DNA from: Streptomyces justiciae | GTDB taxonomy: Bacteria > Actinomycetota > Actinomycetes > Streptomycetales > Streptomycetaceae | NCBI RefSeq assembly: GCF_015163075.1 | Contig: NZ_JADDXU010000023.1 | Coordinates: forward strand, 1 to 64,000 | DNA length: 64,000 bases | Direction: 5' to 3' | The notes under the pieces: generated by a model | Databases searched by the model: none | Told to the model about the DNA's origin: nothing | What the model saw: the letters and a program-made list of their open reading frames with translations, nothing else | Position numbers and translations under genes: made by a program | In this document: piece after piece, positions 16,140 through 24,627 of the stretch | Numbering within the stretch: the first letter of the stretch is position 1 | Layout: each line of letters opens with the position of its first letter

Positions 16140-16870
16140 GCGGCCCCCTGGCCTGCCGGTTGCGTTTCCTGGACCGGGGGAAGGTGGACCGTGTTCACCC
16201 GGCGGCCGTCCAGCAGGGACACCGTGCGGTCGGCCAACGCGGCCGTCTCCGCGTCGTGGGTCGCCAGGACCACCGTGATGCCGTGGGAACGGGCCGCCGT
16301 GGTGAGGGTGCGGAGTACGTGGGCGCGGTCCGCCCGGTGCAGGGGGGCCGTCGGCTCGTCCGCGAACAGGACCGTCGGGGAGGGGGCGAGCGCACGGGCG
16401 ATGCAGGCTCGTTGGCGTTCCGGCTGGGTCAGTTCGTGGGGGCGGTTGCGGGATCTGTCGCCGATGTCGAGGCGCTCCAGCCACTCCAGCGCGGCCACCT
16501 TGGCCCGGCGGCGGCTGGTGCCGCGCAGCATCAGGGGCAGGGCGGCGTTCTCCCAGACGTTCAGCTCGGGGACGAGGACCGGGGCCGGGTCGATCCAGCC
16601 GAAGCGGTCGCGGCGCAGTCGCTCACGGGTCATCGGACCCATCGTGTGCACGGGCACGCTGTTGAACCAGACCTCGCCGCGTTGCGCCGGGACCAGCCCC
16701 GACAGGCAGCTGAGCAGCGTCGTCTTGCCGCTGCCGCGCGGGCCGCTCACGGCGAGGATCTCGCCCTCGCGGACGCCGAGCGAGACGCCGCCGAGCGCGG
16801 GCGAGCCGTCGGGGTGCGTGAAGTGCAGGGCGCGGGCCCAGAGCACGTCGTTGTCGGGCGGGGCCTCCAT
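16121..16870 (-). CDS. ABC transporter ATP-binding protein
   Basis: A 249-residue ATPase, probably driving the permease it overlaps. Walker A is GPRGSGKTT, Walker B VLFADEPTAPL, switch His in VLATHDAET, but the signature normally LSGGQ reads LTQPERQRACIARAL, which is degenerate. ATG 16870 follows GAGGTG. LolD/MacB-type ATPases of this size serve exporters or lipoprotein-release systems; with an FtsX-like permease this would fit, but the substrate is not known. The aminotransferase terminator upstream indicates an independent promoter in 16871-16995. Confidence 0.85.
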   Translation of the reverse strand: MEAPPDNDVLWARALHFTHPDGSPALGGVSLGVREGEILAVSGPRGSGKTTLLSCLSGLVPAQRGEVWFNSVPVHTMGPMTRERLRRDRFGWIDPAPVLVPELNVWENAALPLMLRGTSRRRAKVAALEWLERLDIGDRSRNRPHELTQPERQRACIARALAPSPTVLFADEPTAPLHRADRAHVLRTLTTAARSHGITVVLATHDAETAALADRTVSLLDGRRVNTVHLPPVQETQPAGQGAACSLSV

Positions 16871-16995
16871 GGGCGTACACCTCGTATCTGATCCGTTTTC
16901 CCTGCCGTTGATCCCCCGTGCGGGGGAACGAAGACAGGGCCGATCGGTTACCAGGCACGCTAGGGAGCCAGGGCCGTAACCCCGGACAGCACGCG

Positions 16996-17038
16996 GCCCG
17001 GGGTGCACCCCTGTCACTCGGACGGGTGCACCCCGGGC
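16996..17038 (-). terminator. terminator of the aminotransferase gene
   Basis: Perfect 15-bp arms GCCCGGGGTGCACCC (16996-17010) and GGGTGCACCCCGGGC (17024-17038) with a 13-base loop, 16 bases past the minus-strand stop at 17054. Confidence 0.85.
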
Positions 17039-17053
17039 TACGGCCGAACAGCT

Positions 17054-18418
17054 TTACAGCTTCGTCCACGCCTCCGTGAGCGTGGCGCGCAGGATCTGCT
17101 CGATCTCGTCGAAGGTCTCCTGGTTGGAGATCAGCGGCGGGGCGAGCTGGACGACCGGGTCACCACGGTCGTCGGCGCGGCAGTACAGGCCGTTGTCGAA
17201 CAACGCCTTCGACAAGAAGCCGTAGAGCACGCGCTCGGTCTCCTCGTCGTTGAAGGACTCCTTCGTGGCCTTGTCCTTCACCAGCTCGATGCCGTAGAAG
17301 AAGCCGTTGCCGCGGACGTCGCCGACGATCGGCAGGTCGTGCAGCTTCTCCAGGGTCGAGCGGAACGCGCCCTCGTTGTCGAGGACGTGCTGGTTGAGGT
17401 TCTCGCGCTCGAACAGGTCGAGGTTGGCGAGGCCGACGGCCGCGGAGACCGGGTGGCCGCCGAAGGTGTAGCCGTGCAGGAAGGTGTTGTCGCCCTTGTA
17501 GAACGGCTCGGCCAGGCGGTCGGAGATGATGCAGGCGCCGATCGGGGAGTATCCCGAGGTCATGCCCTTGGCGCAGGTGATCATGTCCGGGACGTAGTCG
17601 AACTTGTCGCAGGCGAACATCGTGCCGAGGCGGCCGAAGGCGCAGATGACCTCGTCCGACACCAGCAGCACGTCGTACTTGTCGCAGATCTCGCGCACGC
17701 GCTGGAAGTAGCCGGGCGGGGGCGGGAAGCAGCCGCCCGCGTTCTGGACCGGCTCCAGGAAGACCGCGGCGACGGTGTCGGGGCCCTCGAAGAGGATCTG
17801 CTGCTCGATCTGGTCGGCGGCCCAGCGGCCGTAGGCCTCGGGGTCGTCGCCGTGGATCGGGGCGCGGTAGATGTTGGTGTTCGGCACCTTGTGCGCGCCG
17901 GGGACCAGCGGCTCGAAGGGGGCCTTCAGGCCGGGCAGGCCGGTGATGGACAGGGCGCCCTGCGGGGTGCCGTGGTAGGCGACCGCGCGGGAGATGACCT
18001 TGTACTTGGTGGGCTTGCCGACCAGCTTGAAGTACTGCTTGGCCAGCTTCCAGGCGGTCTCGACCGCCTCGCCGCCACCGGTGGTGAAGAAGACCTTGTT
18101 GAGGTCGCCGGGCGCGTGGTGCGCGAGGCGCTCGGCCAGCTCGACGGCCTTCGGGTGGGCGTAGGACCACACCGGGAAGAACGCCAGCTCCTGCGCCTGC
18201 TTGAAGGCGGTCTCGGCGAGCTCGGTCCGGCCGTGTCCCGCCTGGACCACGAACAGGCCCGCGAGGCCGTCCAGGTAGCGCTTGCCCTTGTCGTCGTAGA
18301 TGTGGGTGCCCTCGCCCCGGACGATGGTGGGGACGGGCGACTTCTCGTACGACGACATGCGGGTGAAGTGCATCCACAGGTGGTCGTACGCGGTCTGGCT
18401 GAGGTCCTTGGTGCTCAC
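17054..18418 (-). CDS. class III aminotransferase (putrescine/omega-amino acid type)
   Basis: A 454-residue PLP enzyme of the class III (omega) aminotransferase group. Visible are FTTGGGEAVETAWKLAKQ at the cofactor phosphate site, VLLVSDEVICAFGRLG with the pyridine-contacting Asp, and the Schiff-base lysine in TCAKGMTSGYSPIG. With an aldehyde dehydrogenase nearby and a PotD-like binding protein further on, it probably transaminates putrescine or a related diamine to an aminoaldehyde. GTG 18418 follows GTGAGGA. The Lrp/AsnC regulator is 20 bases upstream on the same strand, suggesting one operon. Exact substrate is inference. Confidence 0.88.
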   Translation of the reverse strand: MSTKDLSQTAYDHLWMHFTRMSSYEKSPVPTIVRGEGTHIYDDKGKRYLDGLAGLFVVQAGHGRTELAETAFKQAQELAFFPVWSYAHPKAVELAERLAHHAPGDLNKVFFTTGGGEAVETAWKLAKQYFKLVGKPTKYKVISRAVAYHGTPQGALSITGLPGLKAPFEPLVPGAHKVPNTNIYRAPIHGDDPEAYGRWAADQIEQQILFEGPDTVAAVFLEPVQNAGGCFPPPPGYFQRVREICDKYDVLLVSDEVICAFGRLGTMFACDKFDYVPDMITCAKGMTSGYSPIGACIISDRLAEPFYKGDNTFLHGYTFGGHPVSAAVGLANLDLFERENLNQHVLDNEGAFRSTLEKLHDLPIVGDVRGNGFFYGIELVKDKATKESFNDEETERVLYGFLSKALFDNGLYCRADDRGDPVVQLAPPLISNQETFDEIEQILRATLTEAWTKL

Positions 18419-18438
18419 GGTTATCGGGTCCTCACGGG

Positions 18439-18954
18439 TTATCGGGTTCCCCACATGTAGGTCTGCTTCTTGAGCTTCAGGTAAACGAAGCTCTCGGTGG
18501 AGCGCACGCCGGGGATGGCGCGGATGCGTCGGTTGATGACCTCCAGCAGGTGGTCGTCGTCCTCGCAGACGATCTCCACCATCAGGTCGAAGGAGCCCGC
18601 GGTCATCACCACGTACTCGCACTCGGCCATGGAGGTCAGCGCGTCGGCCACGGACTCGACGTCGCCCTCGACATGGATGCCGACCATCGCCTGCCGCCGG
18701 AAGCCCACGGTGAGCGGGTCCGTGACGGCGACGATCTGCATCACGCCCTGGTCGAGCAGCTTCTGGACGCGCTGGCGCACGGCCGCCTCGGAGAGGCCGA
18801 CGGCCTTGCCGATCGCGGCGTACGGCCGGCGGCCGTCCTCCTGGAGCTGTTCGATGATGGCGAGGGAGACGGCATCCAGGTGCGGGGTGCCGTTCCTGGA
18901 CTCTCGGGAGTCCCTGGGGTCTGCGCTTCGACTGGCCACGACCTCACTGTGCAC
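18439..18954 (-). CDS. Lrp/AsnC family transcriptional regulator
   Basis: About 171 residues with an N-terminal winged helix (IIEQLQEDGRRPYAAIGKAVGLSEAAVRQRVQKLLD) and a C-terminal RAM/AsnC ligand domain (YVVMTAGSFDLMVEIVCEDD, IPGVRSTESFVYLKL). These regulators bind amino acids or polyamine-derived metabolites and control adjacent catabolic genes. It sits between the aminotransferase it precedes and the divergent aldehyde dehydrogenase, so it likely governs both. Several GTG/TTG codons (18975, 18954, 18939) could start it; none has an ideal ribosome binding site. Confidence 0.85.
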   Translation of the reverse strand: MHSEVVASRSADPRDSRESRNGTPHLDAVSLAIIEQLQEDGRRPYAAIGKAVGLSEAAVRQRVQKLLDQGVMQIVAVTDPLTVGFRRQAMVGIHVEGDVESVADALTSMAECEYVVMTAGSFDLMVEIVCEDDDHLLEVINRRIRAIPGVRSTESFVYLKLKKQTYMWGTR

Positions 18955-19124
18955 GACGTCTCGACACTTCCGCAAGGCCGTATCGATGAAATTCGTTGTT
19001 TACGCGACTGAGACCTGCGGATTTCGCAGCATCGGCGGGAGTGGGGGTGTTGAAAACGTGGGCGAGCCGATTAGGGTGGGTGTCTCAACCAATGGACAGT
19101 TCGACCCGACACAGGAGGCCGGCA

Positions 19125-20564
19125 GTGAGCACCGAGCTGCGTCGTCTGCGCAACTACATCGACGGTGAGTTCCGGGACGCCGCCGACGGACGGACCACGG
19201 ACGTGGTCAACCCCGCGACGGGCGAGGCGTACGCGACCGCGCCGCTGTCCGGGCAGGCCGACGTCGACGCCGCGATGGAGGCCGCCGCCCGCGCCTTCCC
19301 CGCGTGGCGCGACACGACCCCCGCCGAGCGGCAGAAGGCCCTCCTGAAGATCGCGGACGCGTTCGAGGAGCGGGCCGAGGACCTCATCGCCGCCGAGGTG
19401 GAGAACACCGGCAAGCCGATCGGGCTCACGCGGTCCGAGGAGATCCCGCCGATGGTGGACCAGATCCGGTTCTTCGCGGGCGCCGCGCGGATGCTGGAGG
19501 GCCGCTCGGCCGGCGAGTACATGGAGGGGATGACCTCCATCATCCGCCGCGAGCCGGTGGGTGTGTGCGCCCAGGTCGCGCCGTGGAACTACCCGATGAT
19601 GATGGCCGTGTGGAAGTTCGCGCCGGCTCTCGCCGCGGGCAACACGGTCGTGCTGAAGCCGTCCGACACCACCCCGGCCTCGACCGTCCTCATCGCCGAG
19701 ATCATCGGGTCGATCCTGCCCAAGGGCGTTTTCAACGTCGTGACCGGTGACCGTGACACCGGTCGCCTCATGGTCGAGCACCCGACCCCCGCCATGGCCT
19801 CCATCACGGGGTCCGTGCGCGCCGGCATGTCCGTCGCCGAGTCCGCGTCCAAGGACCTCAAGCGGGTCCACCTGGAGCTGGGCGGCAAGGCGCCGGTCGT
19901 GGTCTTCGAGGACACCGACATCGCCAAGGCCGTCGAGGACATCTCCGTGGCGGGCTTCTTCAACGCCGGCCAGGACTGTACGGCGGCCACGCGCGTGCTG
20001 GTGCAGGCGTCCATCCACGACGAGTTCGTGGCGGCGCTGGCGAAGGCCGCGGCCGACACCAAGACCGGGCAGCCGGACGACGAGGACGTGCTCTTCGGTC
20101 CCCTCAACAACCCGAACCAGCTCAAGCAGGTCTCCGGGTTCATCGAGCGGCTGCCGGCCCACGCCAAGGTCGAGGCCGGTGGCCACCAGGTCGGTGAGAA
20201 GGGGTACTTCTACGCGCCGACCGTCGTGTCCGGGCTGAAGCAGGACGACGAGATCATCCAGAACGAGGTGTTCGGGCCGGTCATCACCGTCCAGTCCTTC
20301 TCCGACGAGGACCAGGCCGTCGAGTGGGCCAACGGTGTGGAGTACGCGCTGGCTTCGTCGGTGTGGACCAAGGACCACGGGCGTGCGATGCGGATGTCCA
20401 AGAAGCTGGACTTCGGGTGCGTGTGGATCAACACGCACATCCCGCTGGTCGCCGAGATGCCGCACGGTGGGTTCAAGAAGTCCGGGTACGGCAAGGATCT
20501 GTCGGGGTACGGGTTCGAGGACTACACGCGGATCAAGCACGTGATGACGTCCCTGGACGCGTAG
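19125..20564 (+). CDS. gamma-aminobutyraldehyde dehydrogenase-type aldehyde dehydrogenase
   Basis: A 479-residue NAD(P)-dependent aldehyde dehydrogenase. The general base is Glu251 in LELGGKAP and the nucleophile Cys285 in NAGQDCTAATRV; the cofactor region VAPWNYPMMMAVWKFAPALAAG and the C-terminal PHGGFKKSGYGKDLS are characteristic of aminobutyraldehyde/betaine aldehyde dehydrogenases. It would oxidise 4-aminobutanal, made by the nearby aminotransferase, to GABA. GTG 19125 follows AGGAGG at 19113-19118; a longer frame would run into the regulator promoter. Divergent from the Lrp/AsnC gene. Confidence 0.9.
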   Translation: MSTELRRLRNYIDGEFRDAADGRTTDVVNPATGEAYATAPLSGQADVDAAMEAAARAFPAWRDTTPAERQKALLKIADAFEERAEDLIAAEVENTGKPIGLTRSEEIPPMVDQIRFFAGAARMLEGRSAGEYMEGMTSIIRREPVGVCAQVAPWNYPMMMAVWKFAPALAAGNTVVLKPSDTTPASTVLIAEIIGSILPKGVFNVVTGDRDTGRLMVEHPTPAMASITGSVRAGMSVAESASKDLKRVHLELGGKAPVVVFEDTDIAKAVEDISVAGFFNAGQDCTAATRVLVQASIHDEFVAALAKAAADTKTGQPDDEDVLFGPLNNPNQLKQVSGFIERLPAHAKVEAGGHQVGEKGYFYAPTVVSGLKQDDEIIQNEVFGPVITVQSFSDEDQAVEWANGVEYALASSVWTKDHGRAMRMSKKLDFGCVWINTHIPLVAEMPHGGFKKSGYGKDLSGYGFEDYTRIKHVMTSLDA

Positions 20565-20580
20565 TCCGTACGACGACACA

Positions 20581-20618
20581 GGCGGCCCCGGACGGATCAA
20601 GTACCGTCCGGGGCCGCC
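20581..20618. terminator. bidirectional terminator
   Basis: Perfect 15-bp arms GGCGGCCCCGGACGG (20581-20595) and CCGTCCGGGGCCGCC (20604-20618) between the convergent aldehyde dehydrogenase and a small secreted-protein gene. It would end transcription from both sides. Confidence 0.85.
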
Positions 20619-20640
20619 CCGTTCCCCCTCCTCCGTGGCC

Positions 20641-21138
20641 TTATGCCTTCTCTATGTGCTCGTGCAGGGACGGGAGTTCGTCGCCCGGCTCTCCCGGCTT
20701 GGCCGGGGTCGGGAGCTTGGGCAGGTCCGCCGGGTTCGGGAAGGTGATGCCCGCCTTCTTCAGGATCGGGGCGCAGGATTTGAGGGCCTTCTCGTACGAC
20801 TTCGACGTCGGGTCGAAGTCCTTCCCGGCCGTCGACTTCACCTCCAGGCGCACCCTGCCCTCCTCGTCCGTCGTCGCGTGGAAGTCGGGGAATGTCGTCT
20901 CGCCCTGGTCGCGCATGCACGCGGCGAAGTCGTCGTTCGCCTCGTTGACGTCGTCGGGGGCGTTCCCGGTGGGGTGGTAGGCGACCGCGAAGGCGGCCCC
21001 GCTGCTCGGAGGCTCGACGTCGGTGGACGTCGTACCGGACGACTGGGCGGCCGACGCGCTGACCGTGCCGAGTGCGGCGGCCGTCAGGACGGCTATGCCG
21101 AGGGCGAGTCGCTGGGGCCGGGTCGGCAGAGCACGCAT
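20641..21138 (-). CDS. small secreted protein of unknown function
   Basis: A 165-residue exported protein. A basic start and hydrophobic helix (LALGIAVLTAAALGTVSASAA) form a signal peptide cleaved near residue 31. The mature part has two cysteines, one in DFAACMRDQGETTFPDF and one in LKSCAPILKKAG, which may form a disulphide; the tail is Pro/Glu-rich. Streptomyces proteins with the CMRDQG motif often lie next to two-component or efflux genes, and here it is divergent from an OmpR-type pair with a gap of about 120 bases. I do not recognise its function. Confidence 0.7.
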   Translation of the reverse strand: MRALPTRPQRLALGIAVLTAAALGTVSASAAQSSGTTSTDVEPPSSGAAFAVAYHPTGNAPDDVNEANDDFAACMRDQGETTFPDFHATTDEEGRVRLEVKSTAGKDFDPTSKSYEKALKSCAPILKKAGITFPNPADLPKLPTPAKPGEPGDELPSLHEHIEKA

Positions 21139-21257
21139 GGGGTCCTCCTCGTGGCTGGCGGTGGTGCTGACGGGGCCAACCCAAGCGCCCGGGCGGTTAC
21201 GGCACGGGAACGGCCGTCCTTATCGCCGTGTAACCCCGGCGCGGACACACTGACCGC

Positions 21258-21914
21258 ATGCGTGTGCTGGTGGTCGAGGATCACGAAGAGCTCGCCGAGA
21301 CCGTGGCGTCCGGGCTGCGCCGGGAGGGCATGGCGGTCGACCTGGCCCTCGACGGGGCGACGGCGCTGGAGCGCGCCGAGGTCAACGGCTACGACGTCGT
21401 CGTACTGGACCGAGATCTGCCCGGCGTGCACGGCGACCAGGTGTGCCGGACGCTGGCGCGCGGGGGCAGCCGGGCGCGGGTGCTGATGCTCACCGCGTCG
21501 GGGGCCGTGGCCGATCGGGTCGCCGGCCTTGGGCTCGGGGCCGACGACTATCTGGCGAAGCCGTTCGCCTTCGCCGAACTCGTCGCGCGCATACGGGCGT
21601 TGGCGCGGCGCGCGCAGCCCGCGTTGCCGCCCGTGCTGGTGCGCGGGGAGTTGCGGGTCGATCCGGCGCGGCGGGAGGCGACCCGGGCGGGGTCCCGACT
21701 GCCGCTCAGCCCCAAGGAGTTCGCCGTGCTGGAGCTGCTGCTCGGCGCGCAGGGTGCGGTCGTCTCCAGTGAGGAGCTGCTGGAGCGGGCGTGGGACGAG
21801 GCCGCCGATCCCTTCAGCCAGACCGTGAAGGTCACCGTCAGCAGGCTGCGGCGCAAGCTGGGGGAGCCGCCGTTGATCGAGACGGTCGACCGGGCCGGGT
21901 ACCGCATTCGATGA
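21258..21914 (+). CDS. OmpR-family response regulator
   Basis: A 218-residue regulator: receiver domain with acidic pair ED at 7-8, phospho-acceptor Asp51 (VVVLDRDLPG), Thr/Ser in LMLTASG and Lys in YLAKPF; then a winged-helix DNA-binding domain with LSPKEFAVLELL and VKVTVSRLRRKLG. It is phosphorylated by the sensor kinase encoded immediately downstream, whose ATG overlaps this stop codon. Likely targets include the divergent small secreted protein gene. The signal is unknown. Confidence 0.93.
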   Translation: MRVLVVEDHEELAETVASGLRREGMAVDLALDGATALERAEVNGYDVVVLDRDLPGVHGDQVCRTLARGGSRARVLMLTASGAVADRVAGLGLGADDYLAKPFAFAELVARIRALARRAQPALPPVLVRGELRVDPARREATRAGSRLPLSPKEFAVLELLLGAQGAVVSSEELLERAWDEAADPFSQTVKVTVSRLRRKLGEPPLIETVDRAGYRIR

Positions 21915-23095
21915 ACGGGGGCGGGAGGGTGCCGACGTGGTGGCCGCGGAGTGTCCGGTGGCGGCTGACCCTGCTCTACAGCGCCCTGTTCGTGGTGGCC
22001 GGGGCCATGTTGCTGGGGTTCACCTATTTCCTCGCCGCGAGTTCCCGGTCGGGCAAGGCCTTCACGTCCACGCGGGGTGAGGGGCAGGGGGTGGGTGGTG
22101 GTCCGGTGGGGCTTGATCCGCCGGCCGTGAACGCCGTGGTCGAGGCTGTTCGGTCGGATCAGCTGCACGAGCTGCTGGTCAAAGGGGGCGTCGCCCTCGC
22201 CGTGATGGCTCTGCTGTCGGTCGCGTTGGGGTGGCTGGTGGCGGGGCGGGTGCTGGCGCCGCTGCGGACGATGACCGCGTCCGCCCGTCGTATCTCCGCC
22301 GACAATCTGCACGAGCGGCTCGATGTGGCCGGGCCGGACGACGAGTTGAAGGCCATGGCGGACACCTTCGACGCCGTACTCGCCCGGCTGGAGGGCGCGT
22401 TCGAGGCGCAGAAGGCCTTCGTCGCCAACGCCTCCCACGAGTTGCGGACCCCGCTCACCCTCCAGCAGGCGATCGTCGACGTGACGCTCGCCGACCCCGA
22501 GGCGTCCGTCGACTCCCTGCGGGCGGCGCTGTTGCGGGTGCGGGCGGCCGGGCAGGAGCAGGAGCGGTTGATCGACGCGCTGTTGACACTGGCTCGGAGT
22601 CAACGCGGGCTTGAGCGGCGGGAGTTCGTGGACCTGGCGAAGGTCGTGCGGGAGCGGCTGCCGGAGTCGGGGGTCGCGCGGGTCGAGACACGGCTCGAAT
22701 CCGCGCCCGTGCTCGGTGATCCGCAGCTCATCGAGCGGCTGGTGGTGAACCTCACCGACAACGCCGTACGGCACAACCTCCCCGAGGGGGAGGGGAGTTG
22801 GGTCAGCGTGTGGACAGGGGTGGACGCGGCCGGGCGGCCAGGGCTGCGGATCGAGAACAGCGGGCCGTTGATCGCGGCGGAGCAGGCGGAGGGGCTGTTC
22901 CAGCCGTTCCGGCGGCTGGGCGGCCCGGAACGGGTGCGCAAGAGGGACGGGCTGGGGCTCGGGATGTCGATCGTGGCGGCCGTCGTCGCCGCGCACGACG
23001 GGCGGGTACGGGCGACCACGCGGCCGCAGGGGGGACTGACGGTGGAGGTCAGCCTTTCGCCGGGAGGGCCGGGGACAGCGGCCGTCGTCGGCTGA
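21911..23095 (+). CDS. sensor histidine kinase
   Basis: A 394-residue membrane kinase paired with the upstream OmpR regulator. One helix near residues 15-40, a short external part, a second helix at about 85-110, a HAMP linker (RVLAPLRTMTASARRISADN), the H-box ASHELRTPLTLQQ and a C-terminal ATPase with LTDNAVRHN and GLGLGMSIV. ATG 21911 overlaps the regulator stop (ATGA), the usual coupling. The external domain of about 45 residues is too short for a recognised sensor fold. Confidence 0.92.
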   Translation: MNGGGRVPTWWPRSVRWRLTLLYSALFVVAGAMLLGFTYFLAASSRSGKAFTSTRGEGQGVGGGPVGLDPPAVNAVVEAVRSDQLHELLVKGGVALAVMALLSVALGWLVAGRVLAPLRTMTASARRISADNLHERLDVAGPDDELKAMADTFDAVLARLEGAFEAQKAFVANASHELRTPLTLQQAIVDVTLADPEASVDSLRAALLRVRAAGQEQERLIDALLTLARSQRGLERREFVDLAKVVRERLPESGVARVETRLESAPVLGDPQLIERLVVNLTDNAVRHNLPEGEGSWVSVWTGVDAAGRPGLRIENSGPLIAAEQAEGLFQPFRRLGGPERVRKRDGLGLGMSIVAAVVAAHDGRVRATTRPQGGLTVEVSLSPGGPGTAAVVG

Positions 23096-23177
23096 TCGAC
23101 AAGGTGTCCGTTGCCTGTGCCACGGCTCGACGCAGCGTCGATTGTCCGTCCACAGCCGGGCGCGACATGCTGCCGGA

Positions 23178-24368
23178 ATGCCCCTCCCACAGCAGACGCC
23201 CCGCCTCTCCCGCCGTTCCCTGCTGCGCGCATGCGCCGGCACCGCGGCGCTGGGCGCCCTCGCCGGGTGCGGTGTGCCCGCCGCGTACGTGTCCGCCGGC
23301 GACCGCGCGGTCCCCGACCGGTCCGCCACCGACAAGCAGCTGAGCTGGGCGAACTGGCCCCTGTACATCGACACGGACGACGACGACACGACGAAGCGGC
23401 CGACGCTGGAGGCGTTCGGGAAGGAGACCGGCATCTCCGTCGACTACGTCGAGGAGATCAACGACAACGACGAGTTTTTCGGCAAGATCAGCCCCGCGCT
23501 GATGAACCACCAGTCGACCGACCGCGACCTCATCGTCATGAGCGACTGGATGTGCGCGCGCTTCGTCCGCCTCGGCTGGGTCCAGGAGATGGACCGGGCC
23601 GACCAGCCGAACGTCACCAAGTACCTCGACCCACTGCTCCGTTCACCCGCCTTCGACCCGGGCCGCAAGCACACCGTGCCCTGGCAGTCGGGCATCACCG
23701 GCATCGCGTACGACCATCGCCGCCTCGGACGCGAGATACGGCACGTCTCCGAACTGTGGGACAGCGACCTCAAGGGCAGGGTGACCCTGCTGTCCGGCCT
23801 CGACGAGGCGTTCGCGCTGCTGATGCAGGGCAACGGCGTGGACATCAGGAAGTGGACCGCCGACGACTTCCACACGGTCTGCGACCAGGTCGAGAAGTAC
23901 GTGCACAGCGGCCAGATCCGCCGCTTCACCGGCAACGACTACACGAAGGACCTCGTCAGCGGTGACGTCCTCGCCTGCCAGGCGTACTCCGGCGACGTCA
24001 TCCAGCTCCAGGCCGACAACCCCGACATCCGCTTCGTCGTCCCCGAGGAGGGCGCCGAACTCTGGTCGGACTCCCTGATGATCCCCGACCGCGCGAGCCA
24101 CAAGGCCAACGCCGAGCGGCTGATCGACTACTACTACGACCCCGAGGTCGCCGCGGAACTCGCCGCCTGGGTCAACTACGTCTGCCCGGTACCGGCCGCG
24201 CAGGACGTCCTCGCCTCCGCCAAGGACGAGGAGACGGCCGCGCTGGCCGAGAACACGCTGATCTTCCCCGACGCCGAGATGCGCGAGCGGCTGGTGATCG
24301 CCCGCGACATCACGTCGACGGAACGGGTGGAGTTCTCGAAGAGATGGAACGCGATCGTGGGACTGTAG
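23178..24368 (+). CDS. polyamine ABC transporter substrate-binding lipoprotein (PotD-like)
   Basis: A 396-residue extracellular binding protein of the spermidine/putrescine family. The N-terminus has a twin-arginine-like RLSRRSLLRA motif and lipobox LAGC. The mature part shows LSWANWPLYID at the start, DLIVMSDWMCARFVRLGW, the TVPWQSGITGIAYD block and a C-terminal ENTLIFPDAEMRERL. It fits the nearby putrescine-degrading genes. ATG 23178 is chosen because it directly precedes the signal; an upstream TTG would add 12 residues. The ATPase and permease genes normally expected next are absent; mobile-type DNA begins after the stop. Confidence 0.9.
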   Translation: MPLPQQTPRLSRRSLLRACAGTAALGALAGCGVPAAYVSAGDRAVPDRSATDKQLSWANWPLYIDTDDDDTTKRPTLEAFGKETGISVDYVEEINDNDEFFGKISPALMNHQSTDRDLIVMSDWMCARFVRLGWVQEMDRADQPNVTKYLDPLLRSPAFDPGRKHTVPWQSGITGIAYDHRRLGREIRHVSELWDSDLKGRVTLLSGLDEAFALLMQGNGVDIRKWTADDFHTVCDQVEKYVHSGQIRRFTGNDYTKDLVSGDVLACQAYSGDVIQLQADNPDIRFVVPEEGAELWSDSLMIPDRASHKANAERLIDYYYDPEVAAELAAWVNYVCPVPAAQDVLASAKDEETAALAENTLIFPDAEMRERLVIARDITSTERVEFSKRWNAIVGL

Positions 24369-24627
24369 CCGTACGCCCGGCGACTTGTGACGAGGATTTT
24401 TAGTTGGCACAAAAGAGGGATAGTTGGCACTGAGGTCAACGTTCGTCGGCGGCGCTGCAGATCTCTCAGTGATGCTGCTGACTGGGCTTTGAACTGCTGT
24501 TATGTCGGGGCGAGGCTGCAGAGTTTGAGGCGCGGATGGCCGTTCCTTCCGCGGCTGCGACGGCTATGTCGAGCGGAAGCGCCGTGCGATGGTCGCAGGT
24601 TTATCTCGCATGCGTCGCGTAGAGAGT
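24369..24627. other. island boundary with paired direct repeats
   Basis: This 259-base gap follows potD. It contains TAGTTGGCAC at 24401-24410 and again at 24421-24430, 20 bases apart, in a locally AT-richer stretch (GAGGATTTTTAG, AAAAGAGGGA). Spaced short repeats like these occur at the ends of Tn7/Tn5053-type transposons as transposase-binding sites, and a TniQ gene ends at 24628. No gene was seen in the gap. Confidence 0.4.
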
